Positions 25,101 through 33,640 of a stretch of DNA of 64,000 bases are shown here, piece after piece; position 1 is the stretch's first letter, and each line of letters opens with the position of its first letter. The translations under genes and the position numbers were made by a program. A model generated the notes under the pieces. It worked only from the letters and a program-made list of their open reading frames with translations. It was not told the origin of the DNA and did no database searches. The DNA is from Axinella damicornis (lineage: Eukaryota; Porifera; Demospongiae; Axinellida; Axinellidae), in contig OZ007514.1 of assembly GCA_963931865.1 (NCBI GenBank), positions 248,001 through 312,000 on the forward strand, written 5' to 3'.

Positions 25101-25723
25101 AGGAGGGGGAGAAGAAAGAAGGTTGGTCATCCTAGTGTCACACCCTCACTCTATGCTGTATCACTCTTTCAGTTAATGGCTCTGTGTTTCCATGGCAACA
25201 AGTGAAGTACAGGTGGTAATGCACACATCTGTTTTCATCCAGAGGAGATCCAGAAGAGCGAGGAAGAGCCTAAGAAGAAACCCCAATCTCCGGAGAAGAA
25301 GGTATGGCGTTAGAGCTAACTGTTCCAGGGTGACTCCGGGTCCTTACTTTTATCTGTCCCTCCTTCCGCTTCTCCTTGCCATCTGTTTCCACGAATTCTC
25401 ATCCTCTGCGTATGTCCTCCTTTCTCCCTCCTGCTCTACCTCCCTAATTCCTCTCATCTCCCCCTCCCCCTCCCTCTGCACCTCCTTCCTCCTCCTCCTC
25501 CTCACCAACCAAGAGCGGGGAGCACCATCTCAGTCACAGGGCTAAGACTGAACCGTTGGATAACAAAGTGCTCAGGGCGTTTGGAAAGACCACCAGCGAG
25601 CGTTGCAGAGTCATGAATGGAAAGGAAGCTGTTGCCTTGCTCCTCGGGAGTGTCAGGGTGAAGCAGGTGAGGGGAGAGAGAATGTGTGTGTGTGTGCGTG
25701 CGTGTGTGCATGCGTGCGTGTGT

Positions 25724-25754
<31 letters not shown>

Positions 25755-27456
25755 GGGGGGTGGGGGGGGGCATGTGAAATGCAGTTCACTGTTGTCTTCG
25801 GTCAGGAAGAACAGGTCTTGTGATGAACTGGTTGAATCACAGACGGTGTTAGTAGCTGACAATGTTCTGTATATCACAGCAATATGACCTGGAGTCTGCC
25901 CTCCATCTTCCATATATGGACTCAAGGATCCACCTGTTTTAAATAATCACAGGTGCATACTTTAAATGTGCCACATGTCTCCCTGGCAGGAGCTGACGCA
26001 GTTCAAGGCGTTTGGTGTTGTGGAGGGCCTTCAGGTGGTGGTCAGTGTGTGTCGCTGGCAGCCACACGTCCCCAGACACTCTGGCATGCTGTTCAGAGGG
26101 TTCGTCTACAAGGTGAGGGAGCGGTGTTTGGGTGAGGGGGGAGGAAGGCAGGGAGGGAGGGGAGGGGAGGGGAGGGGACCTGCAGGTGGTGGTCAGTGTG
26201 TGTCGCTGGCAGCCACACGTCCCCAGACACTCTGGCATGCTGTTCAGAGGGTTCGTCTACAAGGTGAGGGAGGGAGGGTTGGTGGGAGCGGGATTGGGGC
26301 GAGGGAGGATGAGGGAGGGGAGGGAGGGAGGGGACGATGAAGGAGGGAGGGAGGGGACGATGGAGGAGGGAGGGAGGAAGGAGAGAGGGAGGGAGGGAGG
26401 GAGGGAGAGAGAGAGAGGGAGGGAGGGAGAGAGAGAGAGGGAGGGGGCCTGCTGGAACAGCATATGTGCATGTTACTAGCATGATCTGTCCACAATAGAC
26501 TATAGGCCTATACCCTTCCACACAACATGTATACACCCCTTCACACACATTGATCCTTCACACACACCCCTTCACACACACCCCTTCACCTTTTAAACAT
26601 ACATGCACCCCGTGCACCTCATTCCCACGTGTCCTATACACAACACACTGGCGGATCCAGGGGTAGTTCGTTGCGTTCGGTCGAACTACCCAGAAAAAAA
26701 AGGAAAAAAAAGCCGCTCGACCGAGCTATAGCCGTGTGCGGCATGCCGGCAACGTAGGGGGCGCGAGCCAGCTAGTCCCGTCCTCAGCTCAGGAAAATGT
26801 GCGCGCGCGTGCGTGAAAAAGCACGTGGCTGGGCTGGGGATTAATCTCCGGCCGCGCCGGGGACGAGAATAGCCATGTGCAGTGCAGCAGCAATGCAGCT
26901 AGAGTAGTCTGAGAGATGGCGAAACGTAAGAGTACAGGTCAACAAAGCCTTGATCTATGGACATTCACCAAAAGGCCTAGGGCGGCATCAACTGGTGAGT
27001 CATCTGTACCTAAGATAAGTCTAGAGAGTAGCTTTAGCTAGCTACTAGCTAACTAGCGAACCCGGCGGCTGGCTAGGCCGGCTTTGAGTTTAATGATCTG
27101 CTCCCTGAGCCCCACACATCGATTACTTACTGGTTATTTAGTCAATCTTCATTGCGTCTGGGAACGTGTCCAGAATGCACAGAGATGCTACGAGAGCGCT
27201 TCCTGATCGCTAAAAAGAACACGCCAAAAAATTTTCCGCGCTTCGCGTGGACTGATCACCGCTTCGCGGCTCTACGCACCGCCTTCGGCGGTGCGCTGTG
27301 ACAGTGTATGCCAACCGAACCACCCTTTCTAAATTTCTAGATCCGCCACTGCAACAGTATTATCTGTCCATGTACCTGTTCTCCACGTAGATCACATGCA
27401 CCGCTCTCAATTCATACCCTCTCTATCCTCCCCCTCACACCATATACACACACCCA

Positions 27457-27489
<33 letters not shown>

Positions 27490-28221
27490 GTGCATACAGA
27501 ATGAGCTCAATGCTCTGTCCCAGTACAACGACACCACGTACTACCCGAATGTGGCAGACTACAAGACAACCATCCAGCACAAGGTCTGCGACTTCTACAA
27601 CGAACACCTGCGAGAGGCTCTCAAGGAGCACGAGAATTACATCGTTGACTTCTTCATATCTCCAGACAAGGTACCAGTTGAGATAGGCGTATGGTACCGG
27701 CGTGCACGGCGACAACAGCCGCCACCCACTTCCCAGTTTTGCGCTCTGAAATCAAAGGCTCAGAGCCAGTGGGCAAACTTTAGTAGTGGAAGAGTTGTGT
27801 ATACCAGTACTGCACAAAATACTGAATGTTATTTCTGGTGCTATATACAACATTGTGACACTGAGCACTGTGGCCGGCTCCCAGCTGTATGTTTGGACTG
27901 ACAAACTGCAGGAGTAGCCAGACCACATGGTTTGGTGTAGCATGTGTGGGTTTCAAAGGTCTACTGAATAATTATCATCACCTCCTGCCATGCTAGCGGG
28001 TGTATATGTCCTGGTTGGGCCTGGCCTCACACTTGATGGTGAATTAAGCTTGGGCTGATCTTCGTTGGAATTTGATGGTTAGTGTTGGGTCAACACTAAC
28101 CCCCCCCCCCCCCCCCCCCCCTCCCACACACGCACACACACACACACACACGCACACACACACGCACACACACACACACGCACACACACACACACACGCA
28201 CACACACGCACACACACACGC

Positions 28222-28262
<41 letters not shown>

Positions 28263-28517
28263 GCTACCACCACTCAGGTTTACATCGTTCGTCTGAATCC
28301 CTTCTATACGGGTGTGGGGGCCTGCCTCTTCACCTGGACCGAGAACGCCAAGGTCCTCACTCAGGGACCGTTTGATTTCCGCATCGTTGAAGAGCCCAAG
28401 AAGGCACCCGAGTGTTTCAGCAGCCTGCAGTCAGAGTGGCAGAACATGCTCGACTCCGTCTTGCAGCAGAGGAGGGACGAGCGCAGACATGCGGCACGGA
28501 AGTGTGTCATCTTATAA
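11664..28517 (+). CDS. D123/CDC123-like ATP-grasp protein with acidic low-complexity insertions
   Basis: Proposed exons: 11664-12071, 12435-12529, 22205-22338, 22944-23095, 23478-23727, 24122-24285, 24541-24664, 24980-25121, 25243-25301, 25514-25666, 25990-26112, 27500-27670 and 28278-28517 (stop). Exon 1 is a Glu/Gln-rich acidic tail. The D123 resemblance is spread out: [19 protein letters not shown] (family F..W...hT..t.f), [11 protein letters not shown] with [37 protein letters not shown], and [22 protein letters not shown]123 proteins help assemble translation factor eIF2 in the cytoplasm (established). Lys/Glu-rich segments (exons 6-9) are inserted in mid-domain. Odd points: where the family has IDFNPF, this gene has VRLNPF, so an expected metal-ligand Asp is missing. 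Exons 4-7 need small frame shifts to stay open, which could be assembly error or decay. Exon 11 is partly duplicated downstream. Family call is moderate; function may have changed. Confidence 0.62.
13070..13163. repeat. (GATA)n microsatellite
   Basis: About 20 GATA units with a few interruptions. A few more GATA copies follow near 13255-13275. Confidence 0.95.
15062..15335. repeat. 34-bp minisatellite, about 8 copies
   Basis: Units contain CACTCTGGGGACAGTGCAT followed by GATAGAGCACACA. The first units carry TTATAG instead of TGATAG. No function seen. Confidence 0.95.
15530..15908. repeat. 22-bp minisatellite, about 17 copies
   Basis: The unit is CTCTGCATGCTGTGGTCATG plus TG, with CTCT/CTAT and TGTGG/TGCAG variants. 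All three forward frames stay open through the repeat, which produces false ORFs. Confidence 0.95.
16338..16525. repeat. About 30-bp purine-rich minisatellite
   Basis: GGAGGGAGGATGAGG followed by GGAGGGGTCAGAGG repeats about five times with variation. Confidence 0.85.
17606..17675. mobile_element. TAGCCTCG-family MITE
   Basis: Starts TAGCCTCGATCCCAGGC and ends GCCTGGGAATGGGCTA. Flanks GAGACTGTC and GAGACTGTT match at 8 of 9 bases, an old target duplication. It lies in the large intron of the D123-like gene. Confidence 0.75.
18206..18303. repeat. Two direct copies of a 51-bp unit
   Basis: The unit GTACTGTGTTCATTACACTG...CCCAGGGAGT occurs twice back to back, with a third partial copy just upstream near 18197. 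Confidence 0.85.
18826..19880. repeat. 34-bp minisatellite, about 31 copies
   Basis: The unit is GTGGTGGTCGTAATGGAGGC plus TGTGTTTGGGGGGA. Variants (GGGCAGT, GAGTTGTGG, GGCCG, GGAGAC) recur in blocks, showing higher-order duplication. It yields long false Pro/His-rich frames on the minus strand. Confidence 0.95.
20058..20176. mobile_element. Composite TAGCCTCG-family MITE with perfect 9-bp duplication
   Basis: GTCTGAGAG flanks it at 20049-20057 and 20177-20185. Inside, a GC-rich hairpin ends in its own CGAGGCTA (20128-20135), and a second arm with AAAAGCTGGGCGGGGCC continues to the outer CGAGGCTA. This suggests a nested or internally duplicated copy. Confidence 0.8.
20595..20830. repeat. Dispersed repeat, copy A
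   Basis: Shares GACACTTGAAGACCTATTCA, AACTTTGGCAGATT, TATTGACCTAGT and the GAGCCCAGCAAGCCAG block, in the same order, with 23876-24030. Both copies are in introns of the D123-like gene. Class unknown. Confidence 0.7.
21345..21505. repeat. Degenerate tandem repeat around CAGGGCTGTCGG
   Basis: Five or six imperfect units with CCAGGGCTGTCGGCATGCTAG. Confidence 0.7.
21966..22200. repeat. Pyrimidine-rich (CCCT)n block next to exon 3 of the D123-like gene
   Basis: Nested CTCCCT repeats run straight into the 3' splice site at 22204, so the tract also forms an extreme polypyrimidine tract for that exon. Confidence 0.9.
22498..22943. repeat. (CCCT)n block next to exon 4 of the D123-like gene
   Basis: About 440 bp of CCTCCCT repeats, ending at the acceptor CCTCCCAG at 22943. 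It is strongly strand-asymmetric. Confidence 0.95.
23118..23470. repeat. Pyrimidine-rich CCCACCTCTC block next to exon 5
   Basis: Degenerate CCTCTCCCACCT units and C runs, ending just before the acceptor CTACCAG at 23477. Confidence 0.9.
23876..24037. repeat. Dispersed repeat, copy B, with C tract
   Basis: Partner of the copy at 20595-20830. It ends in a run of about 18 C. Confidence 0.7.
24290..24485. repeat. GTGGCTGTGAGGGGGTGGGG minisatellite
   Basis: G-rich units of about 30 bp with TGCATGTGTGGCTGTGAGGG, about seven imperfect copies, in an intron. Confidence 0.85.
25688..25771. repeat. (TG)n-G composite microsatellite
   Basis: A (TG)n array followed by about 30 G broken by one T, immediately after exon 10 of the D123-like gene. 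Confidence 0.9.
26115..26450. repeat. (GGGA)n purine blocks around the duplicated exon
   Basis: GGGAGG-type repeats lie on both sides of the duplicate and may have mediated it. Confidence 0.85.
26186..26263 (+). CDS. Duplicated 3' part of exon 11 of the D123-like gene (possible alternative exon)
   Basis: From 26186 the sequence repeats the last 78 bases of exon 11 (25990-26112), including its GTGAGG donor, and is preceded by an acceptor CTGCAG. The piece is 26 codons, open and in phase 0 at both ends, so it could be skipped or included without a frame change. It could equally be an assembly duplication. Confidence 0.5.
26646..27351 (+). mobile_element. hAT-like non-autonomous element with TGGCGGATC ends
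   Basis: The left end CACTGGCGGATCCAG and right end CTAGATCCGCCACTG are inverted repeats of the hAT type. Inside, an ATG at 26916 opens [20 protein letters not shown] up to a GTGAGT donor at 26995. That looks like the first exon of a hAT/ZMYM-type transposase with the rest deleted. No clear 8-bp target duplication was found. It sits in the intron between exons 11 and 12 of the D123-like gene. Confidence 0.65.
26916..26994 (+). pseudogene. Orphan first exon of a hAT-type transposase
   Basis: 26 codons rich in Lys and Arg, with the pattern [17 protein letters not shown] typical of N-termini of hAT-related zinc-finger transposases (family knowledge, from memory). A good donor GTGAGT follows, but no later transposase exon is visible before the element's right end. 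Confidence 0.5.
28101..28260. repeat. Poly-C followed by (CA)n composite microsatellite
   Basis: About 19 C and then about 130 bp of CA with scattered CG, just upstream of the last exon of the D123-like gene. Confidence 0.95.
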
Positions 28518-28909
28518 ATTTTACAGTGTAGAAACAAAATTGACTTGCTTGTACTTTTTGAAGACTTGAGAGACGTTTCATCAAGTGTAACTTTAGGTAG
28601 GAAGGTAGCAAATATAATAATTGCCCGGTGTGGACCTTTTTAATGGAATTTTTGTAGTGCTGTCCCTTTCAAATTGTATGCAGTTGATGTTTGCTTCCCC
28701 TCCACATAGTCGACCCAGCGATAGTTGCTTTCATACCTGGGGGTACGGACAGGGGGGGGGGACCCTGTGAGATGAATGAAGTGTGCTAGAAATCAAGACT
28801 ATTTGCAAATACAGTCAGGTAACTGAGGGTTAAATGTTTTATATGTCAGGTTAAGATATCAACGCAAGTGGTCCAGCTATTGGCACTTGTTATAATTATA
28901 CCTACAAGT

Positions 28910-29510
28910 GCCCCCCGATTGCGTCGACCCTTCAGCTGCTGCTCGCCGCTTGCGTCCGCTTCGAATCAGCTGCTGCTCCCTATTGCATCCGCTTCATCTG
29001 CAGCTCCCCGTTTGCGTCCGCTTCCAGCTAGCCAAGCTGCTGCTGCATGCTAGTCGCTTGCGTCCGCTTCAGCTGCTACTCCCGATCGCGTCCGCTTCGG
29101 CTGCTGTGCGTCCGCTTCGACTGCTGCTCTCCGCATCCGCTTGCAGCCCCAGCTGGATTCCAGCCCACTGTTCTTCGCGGAGTTCGAGGTTCAGTAAAAA
29201 AGTTTGGTATTTAAGAGCCAAGTGTAGCCTAAAATGTGTCCTTGAAGGTGATTCTTGCTTGTACTCGAGCGTCCTGCTCTGGATACAAAGCAGCTGTCCG
29301 TCTAAACTATACGTAGGCTACCCGCATTCTACGAGAGTGGTACTCATGAGCTGTGGTAGTCATGAACTTGTCAGGTATGTTTCTGATTTTATTCTGTGGT
29401 TTAAAATTGTTAGTAGCTTGTGTGAGGCTGCCTCCATGTGTTAGTACGAAGGTCGCGCGTCGACTATAGTCTAGTCCCGCCCCACGAACATCCCACTCCC
29501 GTCACTCACA
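28910..29510. repeat. Dispersed repeat with internal GCGTCCGCTTCAGCTGCTGC units, copy A
   Basis: Imperfect units with TTGCGTCCGCTTC and GCTGCTCCC are followed by GTTCGAGGTTCAGTAAA, GGTCGCGCGTCG and CCCGCCCCACGAACATC. The same parts occur in the same order at 33220-33640. Type unknown. Confidence 0.7.
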
Positions 29511-29898
29511 GACACTCGTTACACTCCTGGTAGGGGAAAAATTGTGCCGCGTAAATAATGTAACCTAAATCACCTCCTCCAGCGTCTCTCAGTGGCCATA
29601 CAAAGGGGGAACTCGGCATCTATCGTTGGCACCATTGGCCACACTGATGGGACTGAGGACTGTTTTTAGTTGCCTTTTTATTTTTATTTTTATTTATTTT
29701 TTATGTATATTTGCATTTGTATTTTGTTTGTACTTATTCTTTCCTTTTTAAATGTAACTATTTTTCGTTGTATTCCGACTGTTGTAAACTTATTGTCCTG
29801 GTGTCTTATTGCGGTTTTCCTTTTCTTTGAACTGTAAACATAATAGTGAACATCTTTTCATTGAAGCTTATTAACGTTTGACTACTTAAGAATGGCCT

Positions 29899-30200
29899 GC
29901 AAAGTTTCTGACTACACCATCATGATCGCTATCATGCACTGTCCCAACCGTACAATTTTGGTGCTGAAACTCACCTTGGTGGTGGAGATATGAGCGCTTT
30001 TGTCTCGCCGTGGCCGCCATTGCTCGAGCGCTCTCTTCGACTTCCGGTGGCAGTACCGTTCTTAGGAAAGGCACACGAAGATTCTGACCACACAGCCGTG
30101 ATCGCTGTCGTTCACTGACACTTACATGCCAAAACTCACCGTGCTGGCTAAGTTGTGAGTGCTGTCTTGTCTTCCTTTTGGTCGCCATTGCTCGCGATCG
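29899..30200. repeat. Diverged tandem duplication of about 130 bp
   Basis: AAGTTTCTGACTACAC...GCCGCCATTGCTCG and AAGATTCTGACCACAC...GTCGCCATTGCTCG are two copies in the same orientation. Confidence 0.65.
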
Positions 30201-30649
30201 ACTGAGCCACGTGGCATGTGCGTTAATTGGAACGAATTGCAATAATTAGCTTCGCTACGGCGAGGCAACCGCGGCGTTGCAATGGCTATACCAGGAGTGC
30301 GGTTGCCCCTCGTTAAAATTAAAATCTTAATGTATTGATGGTCGTTTTCAAGGATCGATGCTTGATACAATTCATTGTGAAAAGTCAGAAACTAATCTTC
30401 TGTGGTATCGTAATAATCATAAACAATAGAACTATGAGGGGATTATAACTCCCACCAGTGACCTGGAACGAACATTAGCGTTTCTAGTTCGATTTATATG
30501 GTGTCCGTCCGGTGATTGTACACCAACTCGCGTGATCACGATCGATCGCCTGATTGAGTGCTCGGCCGGCCGGGGTGGCGTCCCTGGGAGATCCCCTTAA
30601 ATTATCTTGCTCCATAAGCTCACTAGCTATATAGGTTTGCTATGCAAGG

Positions 30650-32564
30650 ATGCACTATAGCAGTGATACAGAGTGCATGATCATCCTAATAGTTCTGATT
30701 GGAATAGTTGCCCTGCTGTTGTTTTACATTGTAGTTATCTGTACGGGTCTGCTTGTGTACCACGCCAGTGCTGGGTGGCAGGAAGCGCCGTCGCAATTAG
30801 TCTCGACTCTCTGCATCTTCTGGCTTTTCCTGCTTGCAGTCATAGTTTGTCTGTTGGTGGTAGTCTGGCTCTACCTTCAGAGGAGGTCCAGGAGGGAACC
30901 AGGTATGTGTTGCATGCACCTACCAATTAAATTTCTGTGGCCTGAGGCAGTCATGTAGACCGGAATATGAAATAACACAGAAGTGAAAATATAGGGATAA
31001 TCTGGCAGGCCAGTCTCTTTTTCCAAGTAGGGGGCGTGGCCAGAAGGCAAGGGGCAAAAAAAAGAGTCCGGTGACTTAAGCCGACATTTTGTTTTCTCTG
31101 CCAGAATGTAGGCAGAGCCAATGAGACTGCAGCAGTCACATGATTTCATAGCGTAAGCGAGAGAGGCAGTGCATGCAGTTACCATCACTGCAAAGCGCAA
31201 CTAGGCTATCCAAGGTTAGTGCTACTCATGTGTCCCTCAACGAATCAGACGCCTCAGAATCGATCACATGACGGAGCATTAAATCGCTTAATGCACACTT
31301 TAGTGTGCATTATCTAGATAATGCACACTTTTCAAAGATCAAAGGCTGTCTCGGGTCAGTGAGTTGCACTAAGTAGTTTAGATACCACTTTCCAGTGCAT
31401 TACGGGCTTATAGTGCACTCAGGCAATCTAGTTAACGGTCTCGGGCAGATAATGCACTCGCTTTCGGCTCGTGCATTATCTTGCCCTCGACCGTTAACTA
31501 GATTGCCCTCATGCACTAAAACCCATAATGCACTGGAAAGTGGTATCTAAATATTACTTATGCCTCAAGCAAGAATTACCAGTGAAGAACTCCTTCAGCA
31601 GACAGGATGTACTCGTGAGTCTTTTGACCGGCATTGAAATATCGCTTTCTTAATACATGTATACTGCTGAAGACCCTTCCCTGACTCGCCTTCCAGCAGT
31701 TACTACTGTCCAGAGCTTCGCAAGCCTCTCCAACTTAAGTCACACATTTGAAAGTTGTGGGCAATAATTGGATAGCTATCATGTGACTTTTTCATTTGTT
31801 ACAGTTGATTGCATTCCACTGGGAAACAGGCTTAAGTCAGCAGACTCTTTTTTCTTCCCCTCCCTTCCGGCCGCACCCCCTACTTGGAAAAAGAGGCTGG
31901 CCTGCGAGACAACTTTAGGGAAATCATTGAGGTCTCCCAAAATGCTTGCCCAGTGTTCATAGCTTATCCTCGTTCCCGGTCCCACACCCAGCTTTTCGTC
32001 ACTTGCAGTACGGTAAAGCGGGGCTTTGTCATACTGCAAGCGATGAAAAGCTGGGCGTGGGACTGGGTACGAGGTTATTCATAGCTCCTCTGCAGTGTCA
32101 GGTACATAATATACCAATACCGGTACACTCAGTAGTGTAAAACTGGAATGAGTGAGTATCTTTGTGAATTCCTCCTGCTCGTGCAAGTGAATTATATGGA
32201 AACAATGCTAAATTGATGAGACCTTGGCTCCTGTCATATTCACCACGCAGGTTTCAACACATCACCCTACTGGCATCTAGTACCCCTAACTAGGTTTGAC
32301 GTAGACTTTCAGAGGTTAGTCAACCTTGACACCTTGGTACCCTTGCTCAACCAAGTCGGAATCTTGAGTCCAGTTGAACTACGTGAGCTGCATGTGATTC
32401 ACCGATCAGAGAGTTGGAGGATTTCCTACCTGCTCTCGGTGCTGGACAGGAAGGGCAAGCAGGGGGTTAAAGAACTCATCTTCGCTCTGAAGTCAGATGA
32501 AGAACACATGGGCCACCAAGAACTCGGTGCTCACTTGGAGGAAGAATACTGTAAGTCTAATTGA
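30650..32564 (+). CDS. Two-pass membrane protein with C-terminal CARD
   Basis: Two exons, 30650-30902 and 32251-32564, join in phase 1 and encode about 188 aa. Residues 10-37 and 53-75 are strongly hydrophobic helices (IILIVLIGIVALLLFYIV and LCIFWLFLLAVIVCLLVVVW), with a basic RRSRR after the second, so the C-terminal domain is predicted to be cytosolic. Residues about 105-185 resemble a CARD death fold: LVPLLNQVGILSPVELREL, ISYLLSVLDRKGKQGVKEL and IFALKSDEEHMGHQELGAHL. CARDs pair with other CARDs in apoptosis and innate immunity. The reading may stop at TGA 32562, or splice at the GTAAGT at 32555 to a further exon. A coding-like piece at 32602-32682 (TTMVEGLEKAEKAVKCLQ) follows but is not in phase with that donor. 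No named orthologue is recognised. The intron holds a foldback element and a MITE. Confidence 0.7.
31003..31083. repeat. Inverted repeat partner A
   Basis: GGCAGGCCAGTCTCTTTTTC...GACTTAAGCC is the reverse complement (about 85% by eye) of 31829-31908. The pair flanks about 750 bp of the CARD gene intron. Confidence 0.7.
31370..31560. mobile_element. Foldback element, arms about 85 bp
   Basis: The left arm TAAGTAGTTTAGATACCACT...CAGATAATGCAC pairs with the right arm GTGCATTATC...AGTGGTATCTAAATATTACTTA. It is almost entirely a hairpin. A smaller GTGCATTAT palindrome lies upstream at 31290-31330. Confidence 0.75.
31829..31908. repeat. Inverted repeat partner B
   Basis: Reverse complement of 31003-31083, with CCCCCTACTTGGAAAAAGAG conserved. 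Confidence 0.7.
31965..32077. mobile_element. TAGCCTCG-family MITE with perfect 9-bp target duplication
   Basis: Ends TATCCTCGTTCCCGGTCC and CGAGGTTA. TTCATAGCT flanks it at 31956-31964 and 32078-32086. The interior holds CAGCTTTTCGTCACTTGCAG and its inverted copy, which appear in several other copies. Confidence 0.85.
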
Positions 32565-32786
32565 AGTTGAATTTTTGGGGGAATTTGAACTACCCTTGAG
32601 GGGTTCACCACGATGGTGGAGGGCCTGGAGAAGGCAGAGAAGGCAGTGAAATGCCTTCAAGAACACACCTACTGATTTTTAGGATAGAACTGAGTCGACT
32701 CCTAGGATATGGCAGTGGTGGGACTTGAATTGCCAAGTGCCTTAGCACAAGGCAGCTAATATGTTCGTGTGAGCCGCGATCTCAGC

Positions 32787-33186
32787 TAGCCTCGTACCCA
32801 GGCCCTCACGCGGAACGCGGAAGAGGGCCTGGTGACACTTGGCAAAATTCCCGTATGTGCTCAGTCAGCATAATTGCGTAAGCGATTACATTCCTTACTT
32901 GGATGCATTCGAAATCACGCGGAAGGTAGCTGTTGGTGATGGCTAAGTAGAAATTCCTTGCCAAGGAGCGACCAGAGGTGAGTCTTGAAGGCTAGAACAG
33001 CGGTTTTATCAAACGGCTACACTTTTCATGGGGTAAAGAATGTCATTACTACGCAGTAATTGGCAATGGACGAACATGATTCGCCTACCCTAAATCAAGA
33101 CTGCTGAGCTCAGCACATACAGGAATTTTGCCATGTGTCACCAGGCCCACTTCCGCGTTCCGCGTGTGGGCCTGGGAACGAGGCTA
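32787..33186. mobile_element. Long (400-bp) TAGCCTCG-family element with about 85-bp inverted ends and 9-bp target duplication
   Basis: GATCTCAGC occurs at 32778-32786 and 33187-33195. The terminal arms (TAGCCTCGTACCCAGGCCC...TATGTGCTCA and its inverted copy) match over about 85 bp. The central 230 bp is not inverted and has no ORF. It is the best candidate for a full-length non-autonomous member of the family. Confidence 0.85.
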
Positions 33187-33219
33187 GATCTCAGCTAGGG
33201 TTTGTGTATATGTATATAT

Positions 33220-33640
33220 TACAAGTAGCTTCACTCGCTTCGCTTGGTCAGCTACTTCCCCCTCGTTCGCCTGCGTGAGTAATCCAGCGCTGGACAGCTC
33301 TCTGTGCAGAGCTGCTGCTCCCCGGTTGCATCGATCCGCTTCAACTGCTGCTCCCTGTTTGCGTCCGCTTCAGCTGCTGCTCCCTGATTGCATCCGCTTT
33401 GGCTGCTTCTCCCCGATTGCGTCCGCTTCAACTGCTGCTCCCCGATTGCGTCTGCTTCAACTGCTGCTCCCCGATTGCGTCTACTTCAACTGCTGCTCCC
33501 TGATTGTGTCCGCTTCAACTGCTGCTCCTCCATTGCATCCGCTTGTAACCCCAGCTGTTCCAGTTCGAGGTTCAGTAAATTGAAGTACAAAGGTCGTGCG
33601 TCACTGGTCTTGTCCCGCCCCACGAACATCACACACACGT
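33220..33640. repeat. Dispersed repeat, copy B
   Basis: Partner of 28910-29510. It contains eight or so units of GCTGCTCCCCGATTGCGTC followed by the shared GTTCGAGGTTCAGTAAA and CCCGCCCCACGAACATC. Confidence 0.75.

Larger units (their letters stand above)
28518..30649. other. Region downstream of the D123-like gene, no gene recognised
   Basis: Contains the presumed 3' UTR, a dispersed repeat (28910-29510), an AT-rich stretch (about 29650-29880) and a diverged tandem duplication (29899-30200). The last 250 bp should hold the promoter of the CARD gene. Confidence 0.5.

Noticed and set aside
29886..30370. Minus-strand ORFs downstream of the D123-like gene
   Set aside because: They fall on a diverged tandem duplication and show no domain, splice sites or composition suggesting a gene.
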